Positions 1 to 5,647 of a DNA stretch of 6,918 nucleotides are shown piece by piece. The translations under genes and the position numbers were made by a program. Below the pieces are notes generated by a model. It was not told where the DNA came from, did not search any database, and saw only the letters and a program-made list of their open reading frames with translations. Source of the stretch: Bacteroidota bacterium (lineage in GTDB: Bacteria > Bacteroidota > Bacteroidia > Chitinophagales > Chitinophagaceae); NCBI GenBank assembly GCA_023422565.1, contig JAFAGR010000020.1, forward strand, positions 1 to 6,918, read 5' to 3'. How positions within the stretch are numbered: the stretch's first letter is position 1; each line of letters starts with the position of its first letter.

Positions 1-1146
1 CTTATAAGTTGCGGCAAGGTTGTTCAGAAGATTGCCATACATACTCTTCCAAACGGGATTTGCGTCTACGCGTTCCTGAAAGGTTCTCTCATAAGCCTGC
101 TTTTTTGCCACGCCATTGGTGCGTTTAAGCCCAAGTACTTCCCCACTCCACTTTTTCCAATAGTTGCTGAGTGATGCATACTTCGCGGCGTACTTGATTT
201 TCACCTGCTCATCGCGGCGCATATATCCATCGATCACGCCCATCGCTTTTTCGCGGATATCAATTTTCGCGGGATCAAGCACATCTACAATCTGCGCAAC
301 GGCAGCACTGTGCAAATACTGGTTAGTGGCACCCGGAAATCCGAACACCATGGTGAAATCGCCTTCCGCAATACCGTCCATTGAAATATTCAGGGCACGC
401 TTTGGGCGGAAAGGAACATTATCGGCAGAGTATTCAGCGGGCTTATTGTCTTTCGACGCATAAATGCGGAACATGGCAAAATCTCCTGTATGCCTTGGCC
501 AGCTCCAGTTGTCAGTATCCTTTCCAAAATTTCCTATTGATGATGGCGGCGCTCCTACCAGCCTCACATCGCGATACGTTTCCGTAGTGAACATGTAATA
601 CTGGTTACCTTCAAAAAATCCGCGGATCATATTTTCCTGCGTGCTTTCCCGCGTGGCATCTTTACGAACCTGCGCGATGTTTTTATCGATCATGCTTTGG
701 CGCTCGGCTTCAGTCATGCTGCTGGTAACCCCTTTCAATACGGCATTTGTAACATCGTCAATGCGAACAATGAAGGTTACGAATAATCCCGCGTTCGGAA
801 TCTCCTTTGCGTTGTTCTGCGCCCAAAATCCATCGCGGATATAATTATTCTCGAGCGTTGAATGGTTTTGAATGGCATCGAAACCACAATGATGATTGGT
901 AAGCACAAGCCCTTTTGTAGAGATCACTTCGCCAGTGCAAAATCCGCCGAAGCTCACTATCGCGTCTTTCAAGCTTCCCTTGTTCACATTATAAATATCA
1001 GCCGCGCTAATTTTCATGCCCAGGCTTTTCATCCTGCTTTCGTTAAGTTTTGCGAGCAGTTGAGGAAGCCACATGCCCTCATCGGCGCGGGCGGGAGAAA
1101 AGTTCAGTACTAATAAAAGCGCAAGGATCAATTTAAATTGCTTCAT
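1..1146 (-). CDS. S46-family dipeptidyl-peptidase (DPP7/DPP11 type), N-terminal part
   Basis: A serine exopeptidase that removes dipeptides from the N-termini of peptides in the periplasm, feeding amino-acid catabolism. The 382 visible codons run in frame to the window edge, so the C-terminal half (families are about 700 residues) is missing because of the window, not because the gene is broken. The start is ATG at 1146, followed by a signal peptide (basic start, hydrophobic stretch to about residue 17, cleavage near ARA-DEG at 20-24). Seen motifs: C70 and TNHHCG at 83-88, holding the catalytic His (H86) and a second Cys that pairs with the first in known DPPs; NWSWPRHTGDF at 213-223 with the catalytic Asp (D222); and GFPG at 269-272. 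The nucleophilic Ser and the residue that separates DPP7 from DPP11 specificity lie in the unseen part, so the subtype cannot be decided. The gene is divergent from the Fe-S gene at 1358. Family assignment is very secure. Confidence 0.95.
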   Translation of the reverse strand, partial: MKQFKLILALLLVLNFSPARADEGMWLPQLLAKLNESRMKSLGMKISAADIYNVNKGSLKDAIVSFGGFCTGEVISTKGLVLTNHHCGFDAIQNHSTLENNYIRDGFWAQNNAKEIPNAGLFVTFIVRIDDVTNAVLKGVTSSMTEAERQSMIDKNIAQVRKDATRESTQENMIRGFFEGNQYYMFTTETYRDVRLVGAPPSSIGNFGKDTDNWSWPRHTGDFAMFRIYASKDNKPAEYSADNVPFRPKRALNISMDGIAEGDFTMVFGFPGATNQYLHSAAVAQIVDVLDPAKIDIREKAMGVIDGYMRRDEQVKIKYAAKYASLSNYWKKWSGEVLGLKRTNGVAKKQAYERTFQERVDANPVWKSMYGNLLNNLAATYK

Positions 1147-1334
1147 ACAATCGTTTTAAGCGTGTGCAGTGTGCAGATAAGAAAATGTGCAAATTAATAC
1201 ATCCGATGCATTTACCTTGATTCCACCGTTACTATTCATAAGCTCCCGGTGGCAGTTGCGGGAATAATTGTAACATAAATGAGTTCACATCTGCAAATCA
1301 GCACATTTGCACATAGAGAATTATTAAATGAACT

Positions 1335-1342
1335 TATCTTAG
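1335..1342 (+). promoter_or_regulatory. Possible degenerate -7 element for the Fe-S gene
   Basis: TATCTTAG differs by one base from the Bacteroidota -7 consensus TAnnTTTG and ends 15 bases before the ATG at 1358. A TTTG at 1306-1309 could be the -33 element, but the 25-base spacer is longer than the usual 17-23. Weak call. Confidence 0.3.
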
Positions 1343-1357
1343 CTCATATTTTCACCC

Positions 1358-2641
1358 ATGGAATATATCCCACAAATTCTGTTTGTACTCATCGCGGGCT
1401 TTGCGATCTGGCTTTTCACCACAAACATGTTGCAGATCAGGAAGAATATTTTACTTGGTTTGGATGAAGACCTGTCGGACAACAAAAGCCTTCGATGGAA
1501 GAACCTGCTGCTGCTCGCATTCGGGCAGAAAAAAATGTTTCGCAACCCGCTTGTTGCCGTACTGCACTTTGTTATTTATGCGGGCTTCATCATCATAAAT
1601 ATAGAGGTGCTGGAAATTGTACTCGATGGACTGTTAGGCACCCATCGTTTATTCAAAGAAAGCCTCGGCGGCTTTTACACTTTCGTGATCAATTTTTTTG
1701 AAGTGCTGGCACTAAGTGTAATTGCGGTTTGCCTGATCTTTTTAATACGTAGAAACATTATAAAACTTCGCCGTTTCATTTCACGCGACCTCGATGGATG
1801 GCCACGCAGCGATGCAAATTATATTTTGATCGCGGAGATCGTATTAATGAGCCTGTTCTTATTAATGAATGCAACCGACCCAAGCCTTGCAACCAACGAA
1901 CGCTTTGCCGTTTCGGGATTGATCGCACCGATTTTTGAAGGTATGGATCGGGGCACATTGCATACTATAGAGCGAACAGCCTGGTGGCTGCACATCATCG
2001 GAATTTTCGCTTTTGCCAATTACCTGCCGTACAGCAAGCACCTTCATATCATTCTTGCTTTCCCGAATGCATATTATGCGCGGCTTGAACCCAAGGGAAA
2101 AATGGATAACATGATCGCCGTACAAAACGAGGTGAAATATGCAATGGAGCCTGAAACTGCGCCAACCGGTGAAGCAGCGCCTGTAAAATTTGGCGCAAAG
2201 GATGTGCAGGACCTGAGCTGGAAAAATTTGCTCGATGCTTACAGTTGTACGGAATGCGGAAGATGTTCTGCTGCATGCCCGGCGAATATTACGGGCAAAC
2301 TTTTAAGTCCCCGGAAAATTATGATGGACACGCGCGACCGCCTTGAAGAAGTTGGCCGCAACATTAAAAAGAACGGCGCTTTTGAAGACGATGGCAAATC
2401 ATTGCTTCACGATTATATAAAAGTGGAAGAACTCCGCGCTTGTACAACCTGTAATGCCTGCGTGCAGGAATGCCCGGTTAGCATTAATCCGCTGGACATC
2501 ATTCTCGAACTTCGCCGAAGCCTGGTGATGGAAGAAAGCAATGCCCCGCAGGAATGGAACGTAATGTTCTCCAACATTGAAAACAATTTCGCACCATGGA
2601 AGTTCAGTCCTGATCAGCGGGATGAATGGACGCAGGGGTGA
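1358..2641 (+). CDS. Membrane-bound (Fe-S)-binding protein with two 4Fe-4S clusters
   Basis: An electron-transfer subunit of the GlpC/HdrC/LutB-like class, anchored in the inner membrane. The 427-residue product has an N-terminal membrane domain with about five hydrophobic segments (roughly residues 5-21, 66-88, 108-130, 153-171, 207-222). Its layout recalls NarI-like cytochrome b domains, and H70, H212, H228 and H230 are possible haem ligands (inference). A soluble ferredoxin-like part follows with two classic motifs: C297-x2-C300-x2-C303-x3-C307-P and C362-x2-C365-x2-C368-x3-C372-P. The ATG at 1358 gives the short hydrophobic leader expected for the family; there is no Shine-Dalgarno sequence, as usual in Bacteroidota. 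The cysteine-rich domains that often follow such a protein are absent and are encoded separately at 3971-4750, so the two products probably form one complex. The physiological donor is unknown; lactate, glycerol-3-phosphate or another reduced substrate is possible. Confidence 0.9.
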   Translation: MEYIPQILFVLIAGFAIWLFTTNMLQIRKNILLGLDEDLSDNKSLRWKNLLLLAFGQKKMFRNPLVAVLHFVIYAGFIIINIEVLEIVLDGLLGTHRLFKESLGGFYTFVINFFEVLALSVIAVCLIFLIRRNIIKLRRFISRDLDGWPRSDANYILIAEIVLMSLFLLMNATDPSLATNERFAVSGLIAPIFEGMDRGTLHTIERTAWWLHIIGIFAFANYLPYSKHLHIILAFPNAYYARLEPKGKMDNMIAVQNEVKYAMEPETAPTGEAAPVKFGAKDVQDLSWKNLLDAYSCTECGRCSAACPANITGKLLSPRKIMMDTRDRLEEVGRNIKKNGAFEDDGKSLLHDYIKVEELRACTTCNACVQECPVSINPLDIILELRRSLVMEESNAPQEWNVMFSNIENNFAPWKFSPDQRDEWTQG

Positions 2642-2677
2642 TTTGGTAATTTGGTAATTTGATGATGTGCGAATTTG

Positions 2678-2695
2678 CCCCGATGGCTATCGGGG
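2678..2695. repeat. CCCCGAT-ATCGGGG hairpin
   Basis: A perfect 7-bp stem (CCCCGAT, loop GGCT, ATCGGGG) lies 37 bases after the stop of the Fe-S gene. It has no T-run, so it is not a classic intrinsic terminator, though it could still slow polymerase or protect the mRNA 3' end. From memory, very similar hairpins are scattered through Bacteroidota intergenic DNA. Confidence 0.55.
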
Positions 2696-2819
2696 TGCTG
2701 ATAGGAGTTAATCCAACTTAATTTCAACCTCCCCCTAACGACTACGACTCGTAGTAACGCAATGCTTTTCGGCTTTTAACCGCCCTGTGGTCTGTATTAC
2801 CAAATACAAAATAATTCTG

Positions 2820-2891
2820 GCGTTTCCCCCGACCGAAACGTCGGGGGTCGGGCTTTCGGGCCTACGCGGTAGGCCTGCCAATCCCTAACGC
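2820..2891. repeat. Structured intergenic element with two hairpins closed by GCGTT/AACGC
   Basis: The ends GCGTT (2820-2824) and AACGC (2887-2891) can pair. Inside are two strong hairpins: CCCCCGAC/GTCGGGGG (2826-2847, loop CGAAAC) and GGCCTAC/GTAGGCC (2859-2875, loop GCG). The whole would fold as a compact three-way-junction shape. The layout recalls dispersed structured elements I associate with Bacteroidota intergenic regions, but copy number cannot be tested here. It could be a mobile palindromic repeat (REP/MITE-like), or a structured RNA read on either strand. Confidence 0.5.
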
Positions 2892-2960
2892 GGGAATCTC
2901 GACTACATTGAGAATGTGAAAACCTGGTGATGATAGGGACGCAGCAAAGCCGGTCACGAT

Positions 2961-2978
2961 GCCGACCGAAGCGTCGGC
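2961..2978. repeat. GCCGAC-CGAAGC-GTCGGC hairpin
   Basis: A 6-bp perfect stem with loop CGAAGC. Its core is nearly the same as the hairpin at 2826-2847 (CCGAC, loop CGAAAC, GTCGG), so the two look like copies of one palindromic repeat with different flanks. Confidence 0.5.
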
Positions 2979-2999
2979 ACTACCAACTACCAACCCGTA

Positions 3000-3021
3000 C
3001 AGACGCATTGCATTGCGTCTG
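3000..3021. repeat. Palindromic element just after the LysE stop codon
   Basis: CAGACGCA and TGCGTCTG form a perfect 8-bp stem around the loop TTGCAT, three bases beyond the stop codon of the minus-strand LysE gene (stop at 3025-3027). There is no T-run on the minus strand, so terminator function is uncertain. It may be a dispersed palindromic repeat. Confidence 0.5.
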
Positions 3022-3024
3022 CAA

Positions 3025-3732
3025 TTAATCTTCCGGCGGAGGCGGAATGTCCTTCTCCTCTATCTGTTCGATCTGTTCTACTGCGTCTTTATGCCGCAAC
3101 ATTTTTATAAGATGTATTATGGCGGTGAGCGTAAAGATTCCGCCGATCACCCAGTTCATGTACATCTCACTGTTATGGATAACCGAAACCAGCCATCTTC
3201 CGCCGAAAATAAAAATACAATTGCCTAACAAGGTGCCCAGGCCAATGCCTACTATATAAATATTATAAAGCCGGTTGCTTGGTTTTAAAACACCTTTTGA
3301 AAAAAGCACCGTGCTCCATCCAAACCAAAACGGAATTTGCACCGGGTTAATGGCAGACATCATCATACCAAACAAAAAGCGGTGCATATCATTATGGAGC
3401 AGCGCGTTCTTAGCCTCCGGGTTTTCCCGCAACGCGGCGGCAAAGCTGCCTATGGCAAGCGCAAGTACGATACCCAGCGTAAGCCATTCCATGATCTTCA
3501 TCAACTTTCGTTGCCTTCTCACCCAACTTATAGCCACCAGGCTGATCCTTACATAGATCATTTCGACCAACAGAGCCCCGGCCACAAAGAACAGGGCCTG
3601 GCGAACGCTCTCCTGGATACCTATCTGCATACCCATGATGTTCAGCGTTCCCATCGGCAGGGTGCCGAGAAAACTGATCAACATTCCCCAAAAGAAAACG
3701 CGAAGAAGCAAGAGTGAAAATTTGATGTGCAA
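3025..3732 (-). CDS. LysE-family membrane transporter
   Basis: A small inner-membrane protein of the LysE/RhtB exporter superfamily, which generally expels amino acids or related small molecules; the substrate here is unknown. The 235-residue product has about six hydrophobic segments (roughly 5-24, 44-68, 80-100, 117-145, 155-178, 192-210). A loop LPMGTLN at 25-31 corresponds to the PxGPxN motif of the first half, and SAINPVQIPFW at 126-136 carries the conserved Asn-Pro. The tail is charged and ends in IPPPPED. The start is unclear: the longest frame begins with TTG at 3732, which lies inside a repeated word (ATTTGCACAT). Alternatives are TTG at 3711 or ATG at 3684; the ATG would leave a very short first membrane segment. 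It is convergent with the upstream Fe-S gene and divergent from the downstream one, so it is not part of their operon. Confidence 0.85.
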   Translation of the reverse strand: MHIKFSLLLLRVFFWGMLISFLGTLPMGTLNIMGMQIGIQESVRQALFFVAGALLVEMIYVRISLVAISWVRRQRKLMKIMEWLTLGIVLALAIGSFAAALRENPEAKNALLHNDMHRFLFGMMMSAINPVQIPFWFGWSTVLFSKGVLKPSNRLYNIYIVGIGLGTLLGNCIFIFGGRWLVSVIHNSEMYMNWVIGGIFTLTAIIHLIKMLRHKDAVEQIEQIEEKDIPPPPED

Positions 3733-3763
3733 ATATGCAGATTATTTTTTCACTTTTGTTTTC

Positions 3764-3821
3764 ACGCAAAGAAGCAAAAAAGCAAAGTTGCTAAGAAAGA
3801 AAGTCAAAATTCAAAAGTCGA
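3764..3821. repeat. Low-complexity AGCAAA- and TCAAAA-type repeats
   Basis: The stretch begins with CGCAAAG-AAGCAAAA-AAGCAAAG (about 3764-3787), an 8-base periodic tract, followed by a short TCAAAA/GTCGAA direct repeat (about 3803-3822). It lies between the divergent LysE and CCG-domain genes and encodes nothing credible. Such degenerate tracts are, from memory, common between genes in this phylum. Confidence 0.5.
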
Positions 3822-3830
3822 ATCTAGACC

Positions 3831-3914
3831 AACTACAAACTACAAACTACCAACTACAAACTACAAACTACAAACTACCAACTACCAACTACGAACTACG
3901 AACTACCAACTAAC
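3831..3914. repeat. Tandem array of the 7-base unit AACTACN
   Basis: Eleven exact-length units of AACTAC plus one variable base run from 3831 to 3907, followed by a decayed twelfth (AACTAAC). The variable base reads A,A,C,A,A,A,C,C,G,G,C. Two more units occur at 2979-2992. The 7-base period breaks any reading frame, so open frames through it are accidental. It sits 57 bases ahead of the CCG-domain gene. There are no spacers, so it is a microsatellite-like repeat and not a CRISPR array. Confidence 0.9.
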
Positions 3915-3938
3915 CTCTGATTTCTCGCTAACATTCCC

Positions 3939-3946
3939 TTACTTTG
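3939..3946 (+). promoter_or_regulatory. Possible -7 element for the CCG-domain gene
   Basis: TTACTTTG differs in one position from TAnnTTTG. A TCTG at 3916-3919 lies 19 bases upstream, where a -33 TTTG would be expected. It ends 24 bases before the ATG at 3971. It suggests this gene has its own promoter rather than depending on the distant Fe-S gene. Confidence 0.4.
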
Positions 3947-3970
3947 TTTTTCAAACCAACTTCAACAGAT

Positions 3971-4750
3971 ATGCAGGTTCCCACCATGGCTGAGATGTTT
4001 GCGAATGGACAAAGTCCGGATATACTTTTTTGGGTGGGATGCTCGGGCAGCTTTGATCAGCGGGCGCAGAAGATAACGCGTGCCTTTGTTTCCATATTAA
4101 ATAAGGTGGGATATTCATATGCTATACTTGGCAAGGAGGAAATGTGTACAGGTGACCCGGCAAGAAGAGCTGGCAATGAATTCATGTTCCAGATGATGGC
4201 CTACCAGAACATACAGGTGCTGAATGGCTATGGCATAAAAAAGATCGTTACCGCATGTCCGCATTGCTTCAACATTTTTAAAAATGAATATCCTGAACTG
4301 GGCGGAACTTATGAAGTGATTCACCACGCTGTTTTTCTTCAGCAACTAATTAATGAAGGTAAGATCGTGGTGCCGGAAGGAGGCGCTTTCAAAGGAAAGA
4401 AGATAACTTACCACGACAGTTGCTACTTGGGCCGGGCCAACGGCATTTACGAAGCGCCAAGAAAAGTTTTGGAAGCGTTAGATGCAGAGTTGATTGAAAT
4501 GAAACGTTGCAAAAGCAATGGATTATGCTGCGGTGCCGGTGGCGCACAGATGTGGAAGGAGGAAGAAAATGGCGATAAGCGTATTAATATTGAACGGGCG
4601 GACGAAGCCCTTGATACCGGCGCCCGTGTGATCGCATCGGCTTGCCCATACTGCAACACCATGCTTACCGACGGCGTAAAAAACCGCGAGAAGGAAAACG
4701 AGGTGCAGGTGTTAGACATTGCGGAGTTGATCGAAGCATCAATGAAATAA
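3971..4750 (+). CDS. Cysteine-rich (CCG) domain Fe-S oxidoreductase subunit
   Basis: A soluble subunit of the HdrB/GlpC/LutA type, whose CCG domains bind iron-sulfur clusters and pass electrons in quinone- or disulfide-linked oxidoreductases. The 259-residue product carries two modules. The first has C24, C59 and CPHC at 96-99, with the CCG core reduced to a single Cys. The second has C151 (in HDSCYLGR), C180, CCGAGG at 186-191 and CPYC at 225-228, which is intact. The reading frame could extend to a TTG at 3944, but that codon overlaps the likely promoter, and the ATG at 3971 gives an N-terminus (MQVPTMAEMF) that matches my recollection of related proteins. The partner with membrane and 4Fe-4S domains is at 1358-2641. 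In relatives I recall, the two genes are adjacent; here about 1.3 kb separates them. Confidence 0.9.
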   Translation: MQVPTMAEMFANGQSPDILFWVGCSGSFDQRAQKITRAFVSILNKVGYSYAILGKEEMCTGDPARRAGNEFMFQMMAYQNIQVLNGYGIKKIVTACPHCFNIFKNEYPELGGTYEVIHHAVFLQQLINEGKIVVPEGGAFKGKKITYHDSCYLGRANGIYEAPRKVLEALDAELIEMKRCKSNGLCCGAGGAQMWKEEENGDKRINIERADEALDTGARVIASACPYCNTMLTDGVKNREKENEVQVLDIAELIEASMK

Positions 4751-4756
4751 TTTGTA

Positions 4757-4780
4757 GCAGACGCCCTCCATGGCCTCTGC
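4757..4780. other. Imperfect hairpin after the CCG-domain gene
   Basis: GCAGACGCC pairs with GGCCTCTGC with one C-C mismatch around a 6-base loop, seven bases after the stop codon. No T-run follows, so it may be an mRNA 3'-end structure rather than an intrinsic terminator. Confidence 0.3.
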
Positions 4781-4867
4781 CCGGTGTTAGACGTTAGTCA
4801 ATATCCAAAAACTTTAAGTGTTAGGAACCAGAAACCCTGAACTAATTGAACTTCCCGTCCCCTCCCC

Positions 4868-4883
4868 TGTGATCTACATCACA
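4868..4883. promoter_or_regulatory. CRP/FNR-family operator upstream of yceI
   Basis: TGTGATCTACATCACA is a perfect TGTGA-N6-TCACA inverted repeat, differing in one central base from the ideal E. coli CRP site. Its centre (about 4875.5) is roughly 65 bases upstream of the start site predicted from the -7 element at 4928-4935, close to the class I activator position (about -61.5). A Crp/Fnr-family protein is the likely binder; whether it senses cAMP, oxygen, NO or something else cannot be read here. Confidence 0.6.
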
Positions 4884-4904
4884 TATTTTTCTTGTCACAT
4901 GTCA

Positions 4905-4935
4905 TTTCCTGCCGCGATGTATCGATATACCTTTG
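4905..4935 (+). promoter_or_regulatory. Bacteroidota-type promoter of yceI
   Basis: The -7 element TACCTTTG (4928-4935) matches TAnnTTTG fully. TTTC at 4905-4908 stands in for the -33 TTTG with a 19-base spacer. Transcription would begin near 4940, giving a leader of about 22 bases ending in an A-rich stretch before the ATG at 4962. Confidence 0.65.
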
Positions 4936-4961
4936 CCTTATCAAACTAAAAATTAATAGAT

Positions 4962-5495
4962 ATGGCAACAACAAAATGGGCAGTAGACCCCACACACAGC
5001 GAAGTAGTTTTTAAGATCAAGCACCTGATGATCTCAACGGTTACGGGCAGGTTCAATGAATTTGCAGCCACGGCTGAAACAGCTACCCCGGATGATTTCA
5101 ACAGTGCTTCCAATATCGAGTTCAGCGCAAACATCGCTTCAATAGATACAAAAAATGAGCAACGTGACGCGCACTTGAAGTCTGACGATTTCTTCAACGC
5201 TGAAAAATATCCGCAGCTGAAGTTTGTTGGAAAGAAATTACACCTCGACGGATCTGAAGGAACGCTTGAAGGCGACCTGACCATACGGGAAACCACAAAA
5301 CCTATAACACTGAATGTTGAGTATGGCGGTATTGTTACAGATCCATACGGACAAACAAAGGCGGGCTTCACACTAACGGGAAAGATCAAACGCAAAGAAT
5401 TCGGCCTGAGTTGGGACGCGGTTACCGAAGCAGGAAATGTGGTGGTTAGCGACGAGATCAAACTTCAGGTTGAGGTGCAATTTGTGAAACAATAA
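4962..5495 (+). CDS. YceI-family lipocalin-like protein
   Basis: YceI proteins form a lipocalin-like beta-barrel that binds polyisoprenoids or other long lipophilic molecules; roles in stress and respiration are suggested, but the job of this member is unknown. The 177-residue length is full for the family. Seen motifs: DPTHSEVVFKIKHLMISTV at 9-27, NEQRDAHLKSDDFF at 65-78 followed by KYPQLKF at 82-88, TKPITLNVEYGG at 112-123, and DPYGQTKAGF followed by RKEFGLSWD at 127-152. There is no signal peptide, unlike E. coli YceI, so this form is probably cytoplasmic. It has its own promoter and a CRP-like operator, and azurin follows 152 bases downstream with a separate -7 element. An antisense frame at 4946-5461 is a shadow. 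Confidence 0.93.
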   Translation: MATTKWAVDPTHSEVVFKIKHLMISTVTGRFNEFAATAETATPDDFNSASNIEFSANIASIDTKNEQRDAHLKSDDFFNAEKYPQLKFVGKKLHLDGSEGTLEGDLTIRETTKPITLNVEYGGIVTDPYGQTKAGFTLTGKIKRKEFGLSWDAVTEAGNVVVSDEIKLQVEVQFVKQ

Positions 5496-5500
5496 CTATT

Positions 5501-5521
5501 CGATTTACGATTTACGATTTG
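5501..5521. repeat. Three tandem CGATTT(A/G) heptamers
   Basis: CGATTTA, CGATTTA and CGATTTG follow five bases after the yceI stop codon. This is a second, unrelated 7-base tandem repeat in the same window. Confidence 0.7.
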
Positions 5522-5608
5522 CAGTTATGCGTTCGGAAGCTATTCCTTGTCAGTTTCCTTCCTGCTTTCAATCATTATTTTCGGGCCTCTAGCGGATGAT
5601 TTTTTTGG

Positions 5609-5616
5609 TACCTTTG
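5609..5616 (+). promoter_or_regulatory. -7 element of the azurin gene
   Basis: TACCTTTG is identical to the yceI -7 element and fits TAnnTTTG. It ends 31 bases before the ATG at 5648. No TTTG or TTG is seen at the -33 distance, so an activator may be needed. Confidence 0.6.
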
Positions 5617-5647
5617 CGCCATCAAAAAAATCTAAAATTTAACCAAT

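Larger units (their letters stand above)
2642..3024. other. Gene-free convergent intergenic region rich in hairpins
   Basis: This 383-base stretch lies between the 3' ends of two convergent genes. It holds no convincing coding sequence: the one open frame of note, 2959-3228, runs antisense into the LysE gene. From left to right it holds an 8-base tandem repeat (TTTGGTAA, 2642-2660), a 7-bp hairpin (2678-2695), a palindrome ACTACGA-C-TCGTAGT (2741-2755) flanked by TAACG on both sides, a structured element (2820-2891), a hairpin at 2961-2978, two AACTACC-type units (2979-2992) and the start of an 8-bp stem (3000-3021). The 8-mer CCCTAACG occurs twice (2733-2740, 2883-2890). Some of these hairpins may end transcription from either side, but none is followed by a clear T-run. 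Confidence 0.7.

Noticed and set aside
164..1113. Several plus-strand open frames of 67-99 codons
   Set aside because: They are antisense to the S46 peptidase, whose catalytic motifs are unmistakable on the minus strand; none has a family signature.
1..1146. S46 peptidase as a truncated pseudogene
   Set aside because: The frame is intact to the first base of the window; truncation is an artefact of the window boundary.
3831..3914. Possible CRISPR array
   Set aside because: Units are 7 bases and contiguous with no spacers, and no cas genes are present.
3000..3970. LysE gene as cargo of an insertion sequence or transposon
   Set aside because: No transposase, no terminal inverted repeats bounding the gene and no clear target-site duplication were found. 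Insertion by another route remains possible.
3635..3993. Open frames through the tandem heptamer array encoding repeated TTNYKLQ-like peptides
   Set aside because: The repetitive peptide is a by-product of the 7-base DNA repeat. No start signal or domain supports a real protein.
4757..4780. Intrinsic terminator after the CCG-domain gene
   Set aside because: The stem has a mismatch and no T-run follows; kept only as a weak hairpin.
4946..5461. 171-codon open frame antisense to yceI
   Set aside because: It lies fully opposite a gene with clear YceI motifs, shows no recognisable domain, and would overlap the yceI promoter-proximal region. Treated as a shadow frame.
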